A stretch of DNA of 64,000 bases, taken from Ktedonobacter racemifer DSM 44963 (lineage in GTDB: Bacteria > Chloroflexota > Ktedonobacteria > Ktedonobacterales > Ktedonobacteraceae). A program made the translations under genes and the position numbers. Shown piece by piece: positions 9,434-18,394 of this stretch; the stretch's first letter is position 1, and the number at the start of each line of letters is the position of its first letter. The DNA is taken from NCBI RefSeq assembly GCF_000178855.1, contig NZ_ADVG01000001.1, positions 620,001-684,000 of the forward strand, in the 5' to 3' direction. The notes under the pieces were generated by a model. The model was not told where the DNA came from, searched no databases, and saw nothing but the letters and a program-made list of their open reading frames with translations.

Positions 9434-9937
9434 GCACGTTCATGGAGCAGACCCACGCCTCTCCATAGCGGCATGAGGTATGGCGGAGCCTAGATGGAGA
9501 TTCGCCGAGAAGCGAGAGGCAGAACCAGTTACATCCCACTGCCTGAAGCACAACGGGAGAAGAGTGGTTCATCTTCCTCCCAGTGTCCTGAGAAGAAGCC
9601 TTCACAAAGGCACGCGGGCTTCTTTTTCAGGAAGGGCTTGAGTACATCTGAATATGTTCTGAACAGAGAAGGAAAAACAATGAGCCAAGTTTTTTTCAAG
9701 AACGGCAATCTTTCCTTGATGTCAATGAGCGAAAGGGGGAATAATTGGACTGAACCCTTGAGACCGGGTTTCACTCCAAGTCATTCCTATCAGATTGCTG
9801 TTGACCCCCTGTGCCTGCTACAATCATGAGTGTTCTGCGCCAAGTCGCTTGCGCCTCGATCTTCCAACATTTCATCGAGGCACCACATCTTTTGTGCCTT
9901 GTGAAGAGATTACTGGATAAGAGAGGGAGCAACGAGA
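9434..9937. other. intergenic stretch with a terminator
   Basis: Apart from the terminator at 9592-9627 nothing convincing is seen. Short open frames here have no family features. Confidence 0.4.
9592..9627 (+). terminator. Rho-independent terminator downstream of pstB
   Basis: AAGAAGCC (9593-9600) pairs with GGCTTCTT (9617-9624), followed by TTTC. It lies 160 nt after the pstB stop. Confidence 0.65.
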
Positions 9938-10867
9938 GTGAATCGCATGGACCGTTTGACCGCTATCGTCTTGCTCCTCCAGGGAGGCAGACGCACCGCT
10001 AGTGAGATTGCTCGCCGCTTTGAAGTGTCGAAACGGACCGTGTTTCGCGATATCGAGGCGCTCTGTGAGATGGGCATCCCCATTGTGACCGAAGCGGGGG
10101 TGAACGGTGGCTATACGCTGATGCCAGACTACTCCTTGACGCCCCTCCAATTGACCTTTCATGAGACCTTGCTGTTACGTCTCGCGCTGAGCAGTATCTC
10201 TCAACTCGCCGAGACGCCTTTTCAGCAGGAACGAGAGTCCTTGCTCGCCAAAATCCAGGCCCTGATTCCCGCCCAGCATCACCAGGAGACAGAGCAGTGG
10301 CTCCAAGCGCTTCAGTTTGCTATTCCGGCGCGGACCTATGCCACGCCGTTTATTGAACAGCTTCTCGAGGGGATACGCCGCGGACAATGGTTCCGTGTCA
10401 CCTATCGTTCCGAGCGAAGAACTTCTCAGCAAACTATTTTTCCCCGTCGCCTCTACTCCACAGGAGGATTTTGGTACTGCGAAGCGTATTCACAAGACCA
10501 TCAAGAAGAACGGACGTATCGCGTTGATCGCTTTCTTGCTGTGAGTACGACCCAGCCACCGGAACACCCTGCGCCTTTGCCCTCCCGGCTCCCTTACAAG
10601 CACCCCTCACACCCGGAAGTCCGTATTCGACTGACTGCCCGTGGTCTCCTCATGATGGAGCGTAATCCGTATTTCAGTGAAGCCATCCAACCACTCGGCG
10701 AGGAGGAAGGACTCCTCTGTTTTCGGTGGCCCCCAGCCGAAAATGACTGGCTTGCCCGATTCTTACTCAGCTTTGGTCCTGATGCTGAAGTGCTCGCCCC
10801 TCCTGACTTGTGCAGTCTGGTTCAGCAGATGGCCCAGGAGATTGCAGACCGATATCGCGAACAGTGA
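9938..10867 (+). CDS. YafY-type transcriptional regulator (HTH-11 + WYL)
   Basis: 309 residues. An N-terminal winged helix (residues about 5-60, ASEIARRFEVSKRTVFRDIEAL) is followed by a WYL ligand-sensing domain (about 145-215, with FPRRLYSTGGFWYCEAYS and RTYRVDRFLAV) and a C-terminal WCX-like extension ending in AQEIADRYREQ. WYL regulators bind nucleotide or nucleic-acid-type ligands and usually control adjacent genes. The LLM oxidoreductase 100 nt downstream on the same strand is the likely target. The GTG at 9938 is preferred because AGAGAGGGAG sits 8 nt upstream; an ATG follows at 9947. Confidence 0.85.
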   Translation: MNRMDRLTAIVLLLQGGRRTASEIARRFEVSKRTVFRDIEALCEMGIPIVTEAGVNGGYTLMPDYSLTPLQLTFHETLLLRLALSSISQLAETPFQQERESLLAKIQALIPAQHHQETEQWLQALQFAIPARTYATPFIEQLLEGIRRGQWFRVTYRSERRTSQQTIFPRRLYSTGGFWYCEAYSQDHQEERTYRVDRFLAVSTTQPPEHPAPLPSRLPYKHPSHPEVRIRLTARGLLMMERNPYFSEAIQPLGEEEGLLCFRWPPAENDWLARFLLSFGPDAEVLAPPDLCSLVQQMAQEIADRYREQ

Positions 10868-10967
10868 CATAGGGTTGTCCGCATTCCTCCACTACACTTC
10901 TCCTCTAAGAACAGCAGGGTTGGCACAACATGATCGACCATATTGAGAAACATTGAAGGAGGAACAG

Positions 10968-12002
10968 ATGGATACACACGATGAGCAGAGGGACAGCAAA
11001 GCCGAGCCGCGTGAAGAGGTGGCACCATGGATCACACATCCCTGGGTAGCCGAAGGACAGCACAAGATCCGCTTCGGCGCTCAGATGATGGATCAGGGCA
11101 CCGACTGGCAAGAGCAACGCGATTGGGTGCAGATGGTAGAAGGTCTTGCCTTCGACTCGTACTGGGCCAGTGATCATCCCATGTTATCTCAGGACGCCTG
11201 GATCACCCTGACCATTGCGGCTCAGGCGACAAAGAAGATTCGTCTGGGCACCCTGGTCAGTTGTATCTTCTACCGCAGCCCCGCCATGCTCGCGCGCCTG
11301 GCAGCTGACGTGGATCGTCTGAGCAATGGACGCGTGATTCTTGGTGTGGGCATTGGAGATTTGCCCCAGGAGTTTGAACAGCTTGGTATTGCGCTCCAGA
11401 GCACTAAAGCACGGCAGCAGGCGCTGGCAGAGGCGATCCAGACCATCGTGGGATTGTGGCAGAGCGAGGAGTTCACCTTTGAGGGAACTCCTCTTCAGGC
11501 ACAACAGGCTCGTTTGCCTGGCAAGCCGGTACAACAGCCCCGTATCCCGTTGCTGATCGCTGGTGGGGGTGAGCGCGTGACTCTGCGACAGGTGGCTCAA
11601 TATGCCGATGTCGCCAACTTTGGTGCACATGCTGTCATGGGCGGGGCCTATCAGATGTCCGACGTAGTGCGCAAGTACGATGTCTTGCGGAGCCACTGTG
11701 AAGCACAGGAACGTCCCTACGACTCGATCCTGCGCAGCCATCTGACCTTCCCACTGGTCTTGGCCGAGACCCACGAGATGCTGCATGCCAAACTCGACAA
11801 CTTACCGCAGGGGTGGCTCAAGATGTTCGGATCAAGCCTGATCGCAGGAGTGCCGCAAGAGGTGATTTCCTCCTATCAGGCTCTGGCCTCTGCGGGCGTC
11901 CAGTATTTTATCTGCTCACTCTTTCGAGACGATATGGAAACGCTACGGCTCTTGGCTGAACAGATTATGCCAGCGGTGAAAGCAGCGAAGATCACGCCAT
12001 AA
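10968..12002 (+). CDS. LLM-class flavin/F420-dependent oxidoreductase
   Basis: 344 residues from the ATG at 10968, preceded by AAGGAGG. Bacterial luciferase-like TIM barrel: FGAQMMDQGTDWQEQRDW at the N-terminus, SYWASDHPM (residues about 65-75), RLGTLVSCIFYRSPAMLA, GRVILGVGIGDLPQEF and the PRIPLLIAGGGERVTLR phosphate-binding loop. The fold fits F420-dependent enzymes of the glucose-6-phosphate dehydrogenase / reductase type, but the substrate cannot be read. The gene probably forms a unit with the WYL regulator upstream. A broken paralogue lies at 30958-31600. Confidence 0.85.
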   Translation: MDTHDEQRDSKAEPREEVAPWITHPWVAEGQHKIRFGAQMMDQGTDWQEQRDWVQMVEGLAFDSYWASDHPMLSQDAWITLTIAAQATKKIRLGTLVSCIFYRSPAMLARLAADVDRLSNGRVILGVGIGDLPQEFEQLGIALQSTKARQQALAEAIQTIVGLWQSEEFTFEGTPLQAQQARLPGKPVQQPRIPLLIAGGGERVTLRQVAQYADVANFGAHAVMGGAYQMSDVVRKYDVLRSHCEAQERPYDSILRSHLTFPLVLAETHEMLHAKLDNLPQGWLKMFGSSLIAGVPQEVISSYQALASAGVQYFICSLFRDDMETLRLLAEQIMPAVKAAKITP

Positions 12003-12224
12003 CTTGCAGAATACCATACCGTCTTCCGCTTCCACAAAGTCCATCACACACGCGGTGGTATCACAGAAACACGTTTGTTTCAGCCGGAATCGTGAGGAAC
12101 GAAAAGCATCCCTTCATTCTTTATGATCTCGTTGCTGAAGGAAAGAGTGAGCGAAGATCCCTGCCCAAAGAGGCAGCGAACGATTTGTGCGATGATCTTT
12201 GCTCGCTCGCATGAGGAGAATGCG

Positions 12225-13822
12225 ATGGCAAGAAGGGGATATCGAGCTAAAACGACGGCAGAACAGACATTGACCCCACAGCGCACGCATTGCGTCGTGT
12301 GCGGCCAACCCATGTGGGTCGCTTACCATACTCATCGGTCTATTACGACGCTGCATGGGGTCTATCGCCTGACACTTCATGTCCGTCGTTGTCGCAATCA
12401 CCAGTGTGAACGGTATCATTGCCCCTATCGACCAGAAGAAGAGGGAGGATGGGCCTTACCGCACGGTGAGTTCGGCCTGGACGTGATTGCTCTGGTTGGC
12501 ACGCTGCGCTATACCACTCACCGGAGTATTCCTGAAATCCATCAGGCGCTCTGTGATCGAGGAGTTCAGATCGCCGAGCGAACTGTGACCCATTTGCTCC
12601 AGCGCTATGAGGAACTGATCGCACTCAACCTTTCGGAAAAGCCTCGATTACGAGACTGTTTCAAAGAACAAGGGCAGGTTATCCTTGCTCTTGATGGTTT
12701 ACCACCAGACGTGAGCCATGAAGTGCTCTGGGTGTTACGAGATTGTCTCTCTGGGGAAATTCTCCTCGCTCGGAGTCTCCTCAGCGCCTGTGAGGCGGAC
12801 CTCGCTAATCTCCTGAGCGAGGTCCAACAGGCGCTTGACGTTTCCATTCGTGGAGTCATCTCTGATGGGCAACACTCGATTCGCAAGGCGGTTCAGAAGG
12901 TGTTGCCAGACGTTCCGCATCAACTGTGCCATTTCCATTATCTGCGTGAAGCGGCCAAGCCTGTCTATGAAGCGGATCGGCACGCTAAGAAAGAACTGAA
13001 AAAGCATATTCGCGGAGTCCATCCGATTGAACGAGCTGTCGAAAAACGGAATGATGCAGAGGCCGAAGCGATTCGTGGCTATTGTCTGGCAGTCCGAAGC
13101 GCTTTAACTGACGATGGCAGACCACCGTTAGAAGCTCCTGGTCTGAAACTCTACAAACGTCTCTCCGCCATTGTGGCCTCACTCACCCGGGTCTCTGAAA
13201 AAGGGGCTTACCGCGTGAGTTAGAACGCATGCAACTTTTCCTGATGAAAGGACTCACGCGGACAACGGCACTCTGGTCAGACGTAAAACTCGGATATGCG
13301 TGGGTCCATCGTGCTGCGCATATCCTCTCCAATGAAGAAAAGCGATCAACTGCTCAAGTGAGGCACGACTATGAACAACTCCTGGCGGAAATGGAGCAAG
13401 CGCCTTCCTCCTTCGAGACCCTCATCACGATGCTCTCGACGTTTCGCAAAGTGACCATCAGCTATTGGCCTGGCCTCTTTCACTGCTATGATCTTCCCGA
13501 TCTCCCACGCACCAACAACGAATTGGTGCAGTATTTTGGCTCAGCACGTTATCACGAACGGCGAGCGACCGGGCGAAAGCAGGCGTCACCAGGCTTGGTC
13601 GTCCGTGGCGCTGTGCGAGTAGTAGCCTCTGTTGCTTCCCGTCTGCACCCTTTTTCTGGACCAGAGCTTTGTCCGACCGATCTCACCCGATGGCGTACCT
13701 TGCGCAGCGAATTGAACCATCGTCACGAAACACGGCGCATGCAATACCGCTTCCGCCAATCGTCCGAAAGGTACCTTGCGACTCTTGAGGAAAAGCTCAT
13801 CAAGGAAAGATTACCGACGTAG
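12225..13822 (+). pseudogene. DDE transposase (MULE/ISL3-like fold), one frameshift
   Basis: Start at 12225 with GAGGAG upstream. An N-terminal zinc-binding part (CVVCGQPM and CRNHQCERYHCPY) precedes the DDE core: Asp in VILALDGLPPDV, Asp in VISDGQHSIRKAV, then HQLCHFHYLREAAK, and the Glu region NNELVQYFGSARYHERRATGRK after the lesion. The frame breaks at a G run near 13203-13207, where one missing base would restore GLPRELERMQLF. No convincing terminal inverted repeats were found. The 3' neighbour, a molybdopterin enzyme gene, lacks its own 5' end, as if this element or an associated deletion removed it. Confidence 0.75.
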
Positions 13823-13856
13823 GTTTTTTTCACGAGGATTTCATGGTCGGCGCTAG

Positions 13857-14423
13857 GAGAGTGAACTGAGCGCACGCATTCCACCAGGGCAACATCTTGA
13901 GCGAAGCTTTCCCGTGTTGTCGGCAGGGGCAACTCCCCATACCCCCCTGGGCACCTGGGATTTCACCATTCAGGGGGAAGTAGATCAACCGCTACGCTGG
14001 ACCTGGGACGACTTTCGCGCCTTGCTCCGTGAAGCGGTGACGCAGGATATCCACTGTGTCACCAGGTGGTCAAAGCTGGATACCCACTGGGAGGGGGTCT
14101 CCCTCGATACACTGCTCTCACGGGTCACCACCAGCGCCAGGTTTGTCATCGCGTTCTGTGATGGTGGCTATACCACCAACCTGCCTCTGGAAGACGTCCT
14201 GGGTGGAAAGGCGTGGGTGGTCGATACTTATGAAGGCCAGCCCCTGGACCCCCAACACGGCGGCCCAGCACGCCTGCTGGTTCCCCACCTCTATTTCTGG
14301 AAGAGCGCCAAGTGGGTCCGGGGTCTGCGATTGGTCGATCAGGATGAACCGGGCTTCTGGGAGTCGCTTGGCTATCACAATCACGGTGATCCATGGAACG
14401 AAGAACGGTACCAGGGCGACTAA
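13857..14423 (+). pseudogene. sulfite-oxidase-like molybdopterin oxidoreductase, 5' truncated
   Basis: The open frame begins right after a stop at 13854 and encodes RIPPGQHLERSFPVLSAG, the usual N-terminal segment of this family, without a proper start codon. The GTG at 13914 lies inside conserved sequence and is unlikely to be native. Next come WDFTIQGEVDQPLRWTWDDF, the molybdenum-cysteine region DIHCVTRWSKLDTHWEGV, DGGYTTNLPLED, and an end GYHNHGDPWNEERYQGD that is full length at the C-terminus. The family transfers oxygen atoms at a Mo cofactor. It overlaps the next gene by 31 nt, as in the typical operon with a ferredoxin reductase and a DUF6510 protein. Confidence 0.8.
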
Positions 14424-15036
14424 GCTGGCAGCTCGGCGAGGTGGTTGCGACGCGGGAAGAAACAGCGCGGGCGAAGAGCATCACGCTCGCCGTCCCGCAT
14501 TGGAACGGGCATCGGCCGGGACAGCACGTGGATGTGCGACTCACGGCTGAAGACGGCTACCAGGCGGAGCGCAGCTATTCGATCGCGTCTGCTCCCCAGC
14601 AGGAACCCCGTGTGACGCTCACCGTCGAACGGCTCGATGACGGGGAAGTGTCCCCCTACCTCGCGGGTGAGCTCCGTGTCGGTGACCAACTGGAACTGCG
14701 CGGCCCGATTGGGGGGTACTTCGTCTGGGAGGCACAGATGGGTGGTCCCTTCTTGCTGGTAGCCGGGGGATCAGGCATCGTGCCGCTCATGGCGATGATT
14801 CGCCACCGCGCTGCCGTGGGGAGTACCGTTGCGACTCGCCTGCTCTACTCTTCACGGTCAGAGGCGGACGTGATCTACCGTGACGAACTCAACCGCCTGG
14901 CAAAGGGCACAACCCATTGATCTATATCTGCGGTCCAACGTCGTTCGTCGAAACTGTCGCGACCCATCTCGTCACTCTGGGATACGATACCGTGTACATC
15001 AGGACTGAACGCTTTGGAACAGCAGGAGGAGCATAA
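14393..15036 (+). pseudogene. FAD/NAD-binding ferredoxin reductase, internal deletion and frameshift
   Basis: The N-terminal FAD-binding barrel is intact (GQHVDVRLTAEDGYQAERSYS, then SIASAPQQEP) and the NAD domain begins with FLLVAGGSGIVPLMAM. At about 14905-14920 the frame stops after RLAKGTTH, and another frame immediately gives NPLIYICGPTSFVETVATH and a normal C-terminus (IRTERFGTAGGA). Compared with the family, about 45 residues between the two parts are missing, so this is a deletion rather than a simple sequencing slip. The protein would pass electrons between NAD(P)H and the adjacent molybdopterin enzyme. Confidence 0.8.
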
Positions 15037-15105
15037 TGGACAACTAACTGGATGGCAATACTGCCGGGGCTTCTTGCAGACGGTCATCGACCAGAACAAG
15101 GGCTG
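15036..15105 (+). pseudogene. remnant of a DUF6510-family gene
   Basis: The ATG at 15036 overlaps the ferredoxin reductase stop (TAATG). It reads MDN, a stop, LDGNTAG, and after a +1 shift GLLQTVIDQNKG, resembling the start of DUF6510 proteins (LDGNAxAGxLxExF). DUF6510 genes usually follow sulfite-oxidase-like and ferredoxin-reductase genes. The call rests largely on that gene order. Confidence 0.45.
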
Positions 15106-15225
15106 AGGTTAGTACGTGAAACTCCGGTGGCTGGCAAGAAAGGTGCTCTCCCCACGGCTTCGAGGTAGGTTTAGGCAAGGTGCCTGCTAAGCATATCACC
15201 CTCCTGTGGTGCGGTTCACTTGCCT

Positions 15226-15396
15226 TTACTTTACCATTTCTTCTCTCGCTTCTTGCGGCAAAACTTCTTGGACCACACGAAGGAATGCGTCCACCAGCGC
15301 AGAGCGCCAATCTCGACGCCAAACGAGATTGTACTCCGCAAACAGCCGCAGATGAGGTATCGACGGGGGGTTCTTTTGACAAAAGTTAAACCATTG
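15226..15396 (-). pseudogene. possible C-terminal fragment of a LysR-type regulator
   Basis: A minus-strand frame ending at the TAA at 15226-15228 reads PSIPHLRLFAEYNLVWRRD followed by WRSALVDAFLRVVQEVL. This resembles the end of the LysR effector-binding domain, where a VWRRD-type strand precedes the last helix. No helix-turn-helix part is present. It was recognised by eye only and could be chance. Confidence 0.35.
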
Positions 15397-15568
15397 GGCT
15401 CTCCGTCACTCTTGGTGAGAGATGAGCTTCCTTGACTGATGCAGAGCGACTCTTTGACTCTGGGCGAAAAAGCCTCAGACTGCTGGCTTTGCCGAGATGC
15501 CGATACTGAAAAGGGGAGAAAACAGCGTGAAACGGTACCATGAGGGACGCAAAGTCCAGGAGGAAGAC

Positions 15569-16000
15569 ATGCCGAAAGAACAAAACTTCGCTGCCCAGCA
15601 GCGCTTCGCTGAAGCTGCCGGGGGGGATTATCATGCTTTCTATGAGGTCGTCGCACCAGATGCTGTTGACCATGATCCAGCACCTGGGCAAGGTCGAGGA
15701 CCAGAGGGCTACGAGCACTTTTTCAAAGAGTTTCGTACAGCCTTCCCAGACCTGCACTTGACGTACGACCAGGTTGTCGCTGACGAAGACAGGATTGCGG
15801 TTGCGTATACCCTGACTGGCACGCACAAAGGGGTGTACTTGGGGTTTCCTCCAACGGGCAAGCAGGTGAAGGTGCGCGGCCTCCAGATTGCGAAGTTCGC
15901 AAACGGCCAGCTAGTTGAGCGCTGGGGCAGCTCAGATCAGCTGGGCATGTTACAGCAATTAGGTTTGGCTCCTACTCCAACTCAGGGGTCGCCATCTTGA
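15569..16000 (+). CDS. SnoaL-like ester cyclase / polyketide-cyclase family protein
   Basis: 143 residues from the ATG at 15569, chosen because AGGAGG lies at 15558-15563; the frame is open further upstream but without family sequence. The SnoaL fold is marked by DAVDHDPAPGQGRGPEGYE, FKEFRTAFPDLHLTYDQVVA, IAVAYTLTGTHKGVYLGFPP and VRGLQIAKFANGQLVERW. Members catalyse aldol-type ring closure or related isomerisations in secondary metabolism, but most bacterial ester cyclases have no known substrate. It stands alone, with no biosynthetic genes adjacent. Confidence 0.82.
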   Translation: MPKEQNFAAQQRFAEAAGGDYHAFYEVVAPDAVDHDPAPGQGRGPEGYEHFFKEFRTAFPDLHLTYDQVVADEDRIAVAYTLTGTHKGVYLGFPPTGKQVKVRGLQIAKFANGQLVERWGSSDQLGMLQQLGLAPTPTQGSPS

Positions 16001-16561
16001 AGATCCTGCTGGCGCTCCTGGAATGGTGCTCCAATGCGGACGAACGCCGGAGCTGTTTGGAGAGGTTCAGACGGTTTTTGACGGTGAGATTCGGATCAAT
16101 CGTGAGCTTTCCACATGATCTTCTGAGCGCCTGGCTGAAAGGAGAGCATTCAAACAAACGCATCTCTCACCGAAGGCGACCCTGTTGGGAAACTTTTTAA
16201 TCGAGCAGAGTATGAGGCTCTCTTTTTTCCAGAGACGCGTGGTAAAGGTTTGCAGATAGGGTTTCCCAACGGTGTCGAAGGTGACGGAGAGCCACTTTCG
16301 ATGAAGGCAGCTTGTTCTGATTGTTCTGATTGTTCTGATTGTTCTGAAGGGAAGTATCAGCACAGAGAAGCGATGCGGCAAAGGCGAGCAACCTGAAGCA
16401 GGTGAAACGACGTATGAAGCGGATGGAAGTATGCATGATGGATGCTTGCTCCACCGCTGAGATAGCTGGGCGCGAGGAGTTGATCTCCTTGTTTCTTGCT
16501 GGTCATCTGGTTGTCCACCTATCACGAGGTGGTTCTCAGATACCCCCAGAAAGGAGATCGT
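16001..16561. other. gene-less stretch
   Basis: No family-like frame on either strand. It contains a 9-bp tandem repeat (16312-16347). Confidence 0.4.
16312..16347. repeat. four tandem copies of TTGTTCTGA
   Basis: A perfect 9-bp unit repeated four times. A similar single unit occurs at about 18369. No function is evident, but copy number is probably variable between strains. Confidence 0.8.
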
Positions 16562-17002
16562 ATGAAGACGTTGTTCCGTTTCGCCGAACACCTCGCGGGG
16601 CCGTTCTTGCGCATTAGCTTAGGCCTGGTCCTGCTCTGGATTGGGCTCATCCATCTAATCACTCCCCAACCGGTTGTGCGATTGCTCTCCCGGTCACTTC
16701 CTTTCCTGGCCTTCAGCGCGTCCGTCTATGTGCTCGGCGTGCTTGAAGTCCTTGCTGGCATCCTGCTCATCGCTGGCCTTTGGGTGCGCTATGTCGCGCT
16801 GCTCTCCCTGGTGCTGTTTGCCGGGACGTTGACCATTTTCGTGATTGCTCCAGGGGTGACAGGCTTTCCCTTGCTCACCCTGATGGGACAGTTCTTGCTG
16901 AAGGACGTGGTTCTGGCTTCTGCTGCTATCGCGGTGATGGCAAAGGATGCAACCAACCATGAGGCAAAACGGGCTGAGCGTCCCCAGCTTTCTAGCAGTT
17001 GA
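16562..17002 (+). CDS. DUF417 / DoxX-like inner-membrane protein
   Basis: 146 residues from the ATG at 16562, behind AGAAAGGAGA. Four hydrophobic segments: GPFLRISLGLVLLWIGLIHL (residues about 12-35), the YVLGVLEVLAGILLIAGLWV region, a third around ALLSLVLFAGTLTIFV, and LKDVVLASAAIAVMA. The TPQPVVRLLSRSLPFL loop and overall order match the YkgB/DUF417 family. The function is unknown; relatives are often induced by chlorine or thiol stress (family knowledge). The C-terminal tail is polar. Confidence 0.75.
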   Translation: MKTLFRFAEHLAGPFLRISLGLVLLWIGLIHLITPQPVVRLLSRSLPFLAFSASVYVLGVLEVLAGILLIAGLWVRYVALLSLVLFAGTLTIFVIAPGVTGFPLLTLMGQFLLKDVVLASAAIAVMAKDATNHEAKRAERPQLSSS

Positions 17003-17249
17003 GGAGATCACACGCTCTCCCCTATGAACAGTGAGAGCAAAGCAGGTGAATGATCCTGTAATGCCCACAGGATCTCCTTCCCTTGTGGTTGATGAAACGG
17101 GCGGATGTCGAAAAAAGGCAAAATCGGTGAGGATGGTTCGACAATACGGGAGCACAGCAGGACGGCTGGAAAACAGCCAGGCGGGAACCTTTTTGCTTAG
17201 TGAGCAATTGGTCAAGACGGTGCTCAACCAACCGCTCACCGAAAGCGAG

Positions 17250-18191
17250 CTAGCGGCCCTGACCGCCGTGGGCCTCCATCCCTGCCTGGCGCCCCGCATC
17301 AAAGCTCTTGTTCCATTCCTCAAAGTTCTGCGCGATCTGTGCCGCGGCGGCCTCCCGAGAGAGGCGTTTGGCCTCAAAGTCAACCACGGCTTTCCAGAAG
17401 CTGGTGCGACCAACGGCAAAACCGATAAAACCGGGCACGCTGGCAGCCGTCTGGAGCCAGTGAATGACGCGCTCCTGGCTTGCTCCACGCCCCAGCACAA
17501 TGAGGCCAACATGCTGACCACCATTGCGGTGTGCGACCTCGACGATCTTCTCGCAATCGGTGCGTTGATCCAGCCCCTCAATTTTCCAGACATCTGGTTC
17601 CACCCCAGCCTGTCGCAATTCTTCTATGGCCTGGACCATGAGGCGAGGCCGAAGCTGGGTGTCATAGGCGTCTTTATTCTGATCAACGTGTTCAAGCTGG
17701 TGGAACTCAGCCGGAACAAGGAGTTCAAACAGGAACAAAGAGGGCGATTGGTGCAGGTAGTCGGAGAGACGTTTCAGCCGTTGGGTTTGGCGCTGATTCA
17801 GCGCGCGGTTCCCTTCGGGATTATAGCGCACCAACGCCTTGGCGAAGGTGGGCCGCATGGCCTCAATATGGTGCGCGAAGTCGTCGCCATAGACAAAATC
17901 GAACTCGTCCTGTCCACTTTTTTCCACGGGGACTGCCGTGATGGCGCCCTGTTGTACCGCGTCGCGGAGGATGCCAACGCCATATTGCTCATCCACGAGG
18001 ATACCCGCCTCCTCTTTGGGGACACAAGCCTTTTGAAACCCCTCGTAGATGACCCTCTTACTCTCCGCGACCGTCAACGCTTGCTCGACATTGAGCGGTT
18101 CCTTCCAGCCAAACAACCCACTGATGTAGGAGGAGCGATGATCAAACGGTAAAATGGCGAGCTTTTTGGTGTATCCTGTCATCCTCATCAT
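17250..18191 (-). CDS. DUF2090 aldolase-like protein (IolC C-terminal domain family)
   Basis: 313 residues from the ATG at 18191, where AAGGGAG lies just upstream (a second ATG is the next codon; the frame also extends to 18218). It starts with KKLAILPFDHRSSYISGLFG. EEAGILVDEQYG and PVEKSGQDEFDFVYGDD follow, then EPDVWKIEGLD, LIVLGRGASQERV and PGFIGFAVGRTSFW. This is the DUF2090 domain fused to IolC kinase in some bacteria and related to 2-deoxy-5-keto-gluconate-6-phosphate aldolase in inositol catabolism. Here it stands alone, without iol genes. The class-I type lysine and phosphate-binding GR motif are consistent with a sugar-phosphate aldolase, but the substrate is open. Confidence 0.75.
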   Translation of the reverse strand: MMRMTGYTKKLAILPFDHRSSYISGLFGWKEPLNVEQALTVAESKRVIYEGFQKACVPKEEAGILVDEQYGVGILRDAVQQGAITAVPVEKSGQDEFDFVYGDDFAHHIEAMRPTFAKALVRYNPEGNRALNQRQTQRLKRLSDYLHQSPSLFLFELLVPAEFHQLEHVDQNKDAYDTQLRPRLMVQAIEELRQAGVEPDVWKIEGLDQRTDCEKIVEVAHRNGGQHVGLIVLGRGASQERVIHWLQTAASVPGFIGFAVGRTSFWKAVVDFEAKRLSREAAAAQIAQNFEEWNKSFDAGRQAGMEAHGGQGR

Positions 18192-18394
18192 GTGCTCCCT
18201 TCTTCTCACCTGTGTCATTCCAGCGATAGAGGTAAGGATGTGTTAGACTGACAGCTCTTCAAATGAACATGTCTGTCTCCCACCTCTATAGAGCATACCT
18301 TCTAGAGAAATCTCTGCAGGCGGGAAAGCCCCTGAGTTTTCCTCATACAAGTACAATACCTCCATAGATTGTTCTGACATTCCAGTGCAACACA

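Noticed and set aside
9494..9829. Plus-strand frame encoding a 111-residue protein
   Set aside because: It runs through the pstB terminator hairpin, lacks a ribosome site and has low-information composition.
17031..18152. Long plus-strand frame opposite the DUF2090 gene
   Set aside because: Antisense shadow; the minus strand carries the conserved protein.
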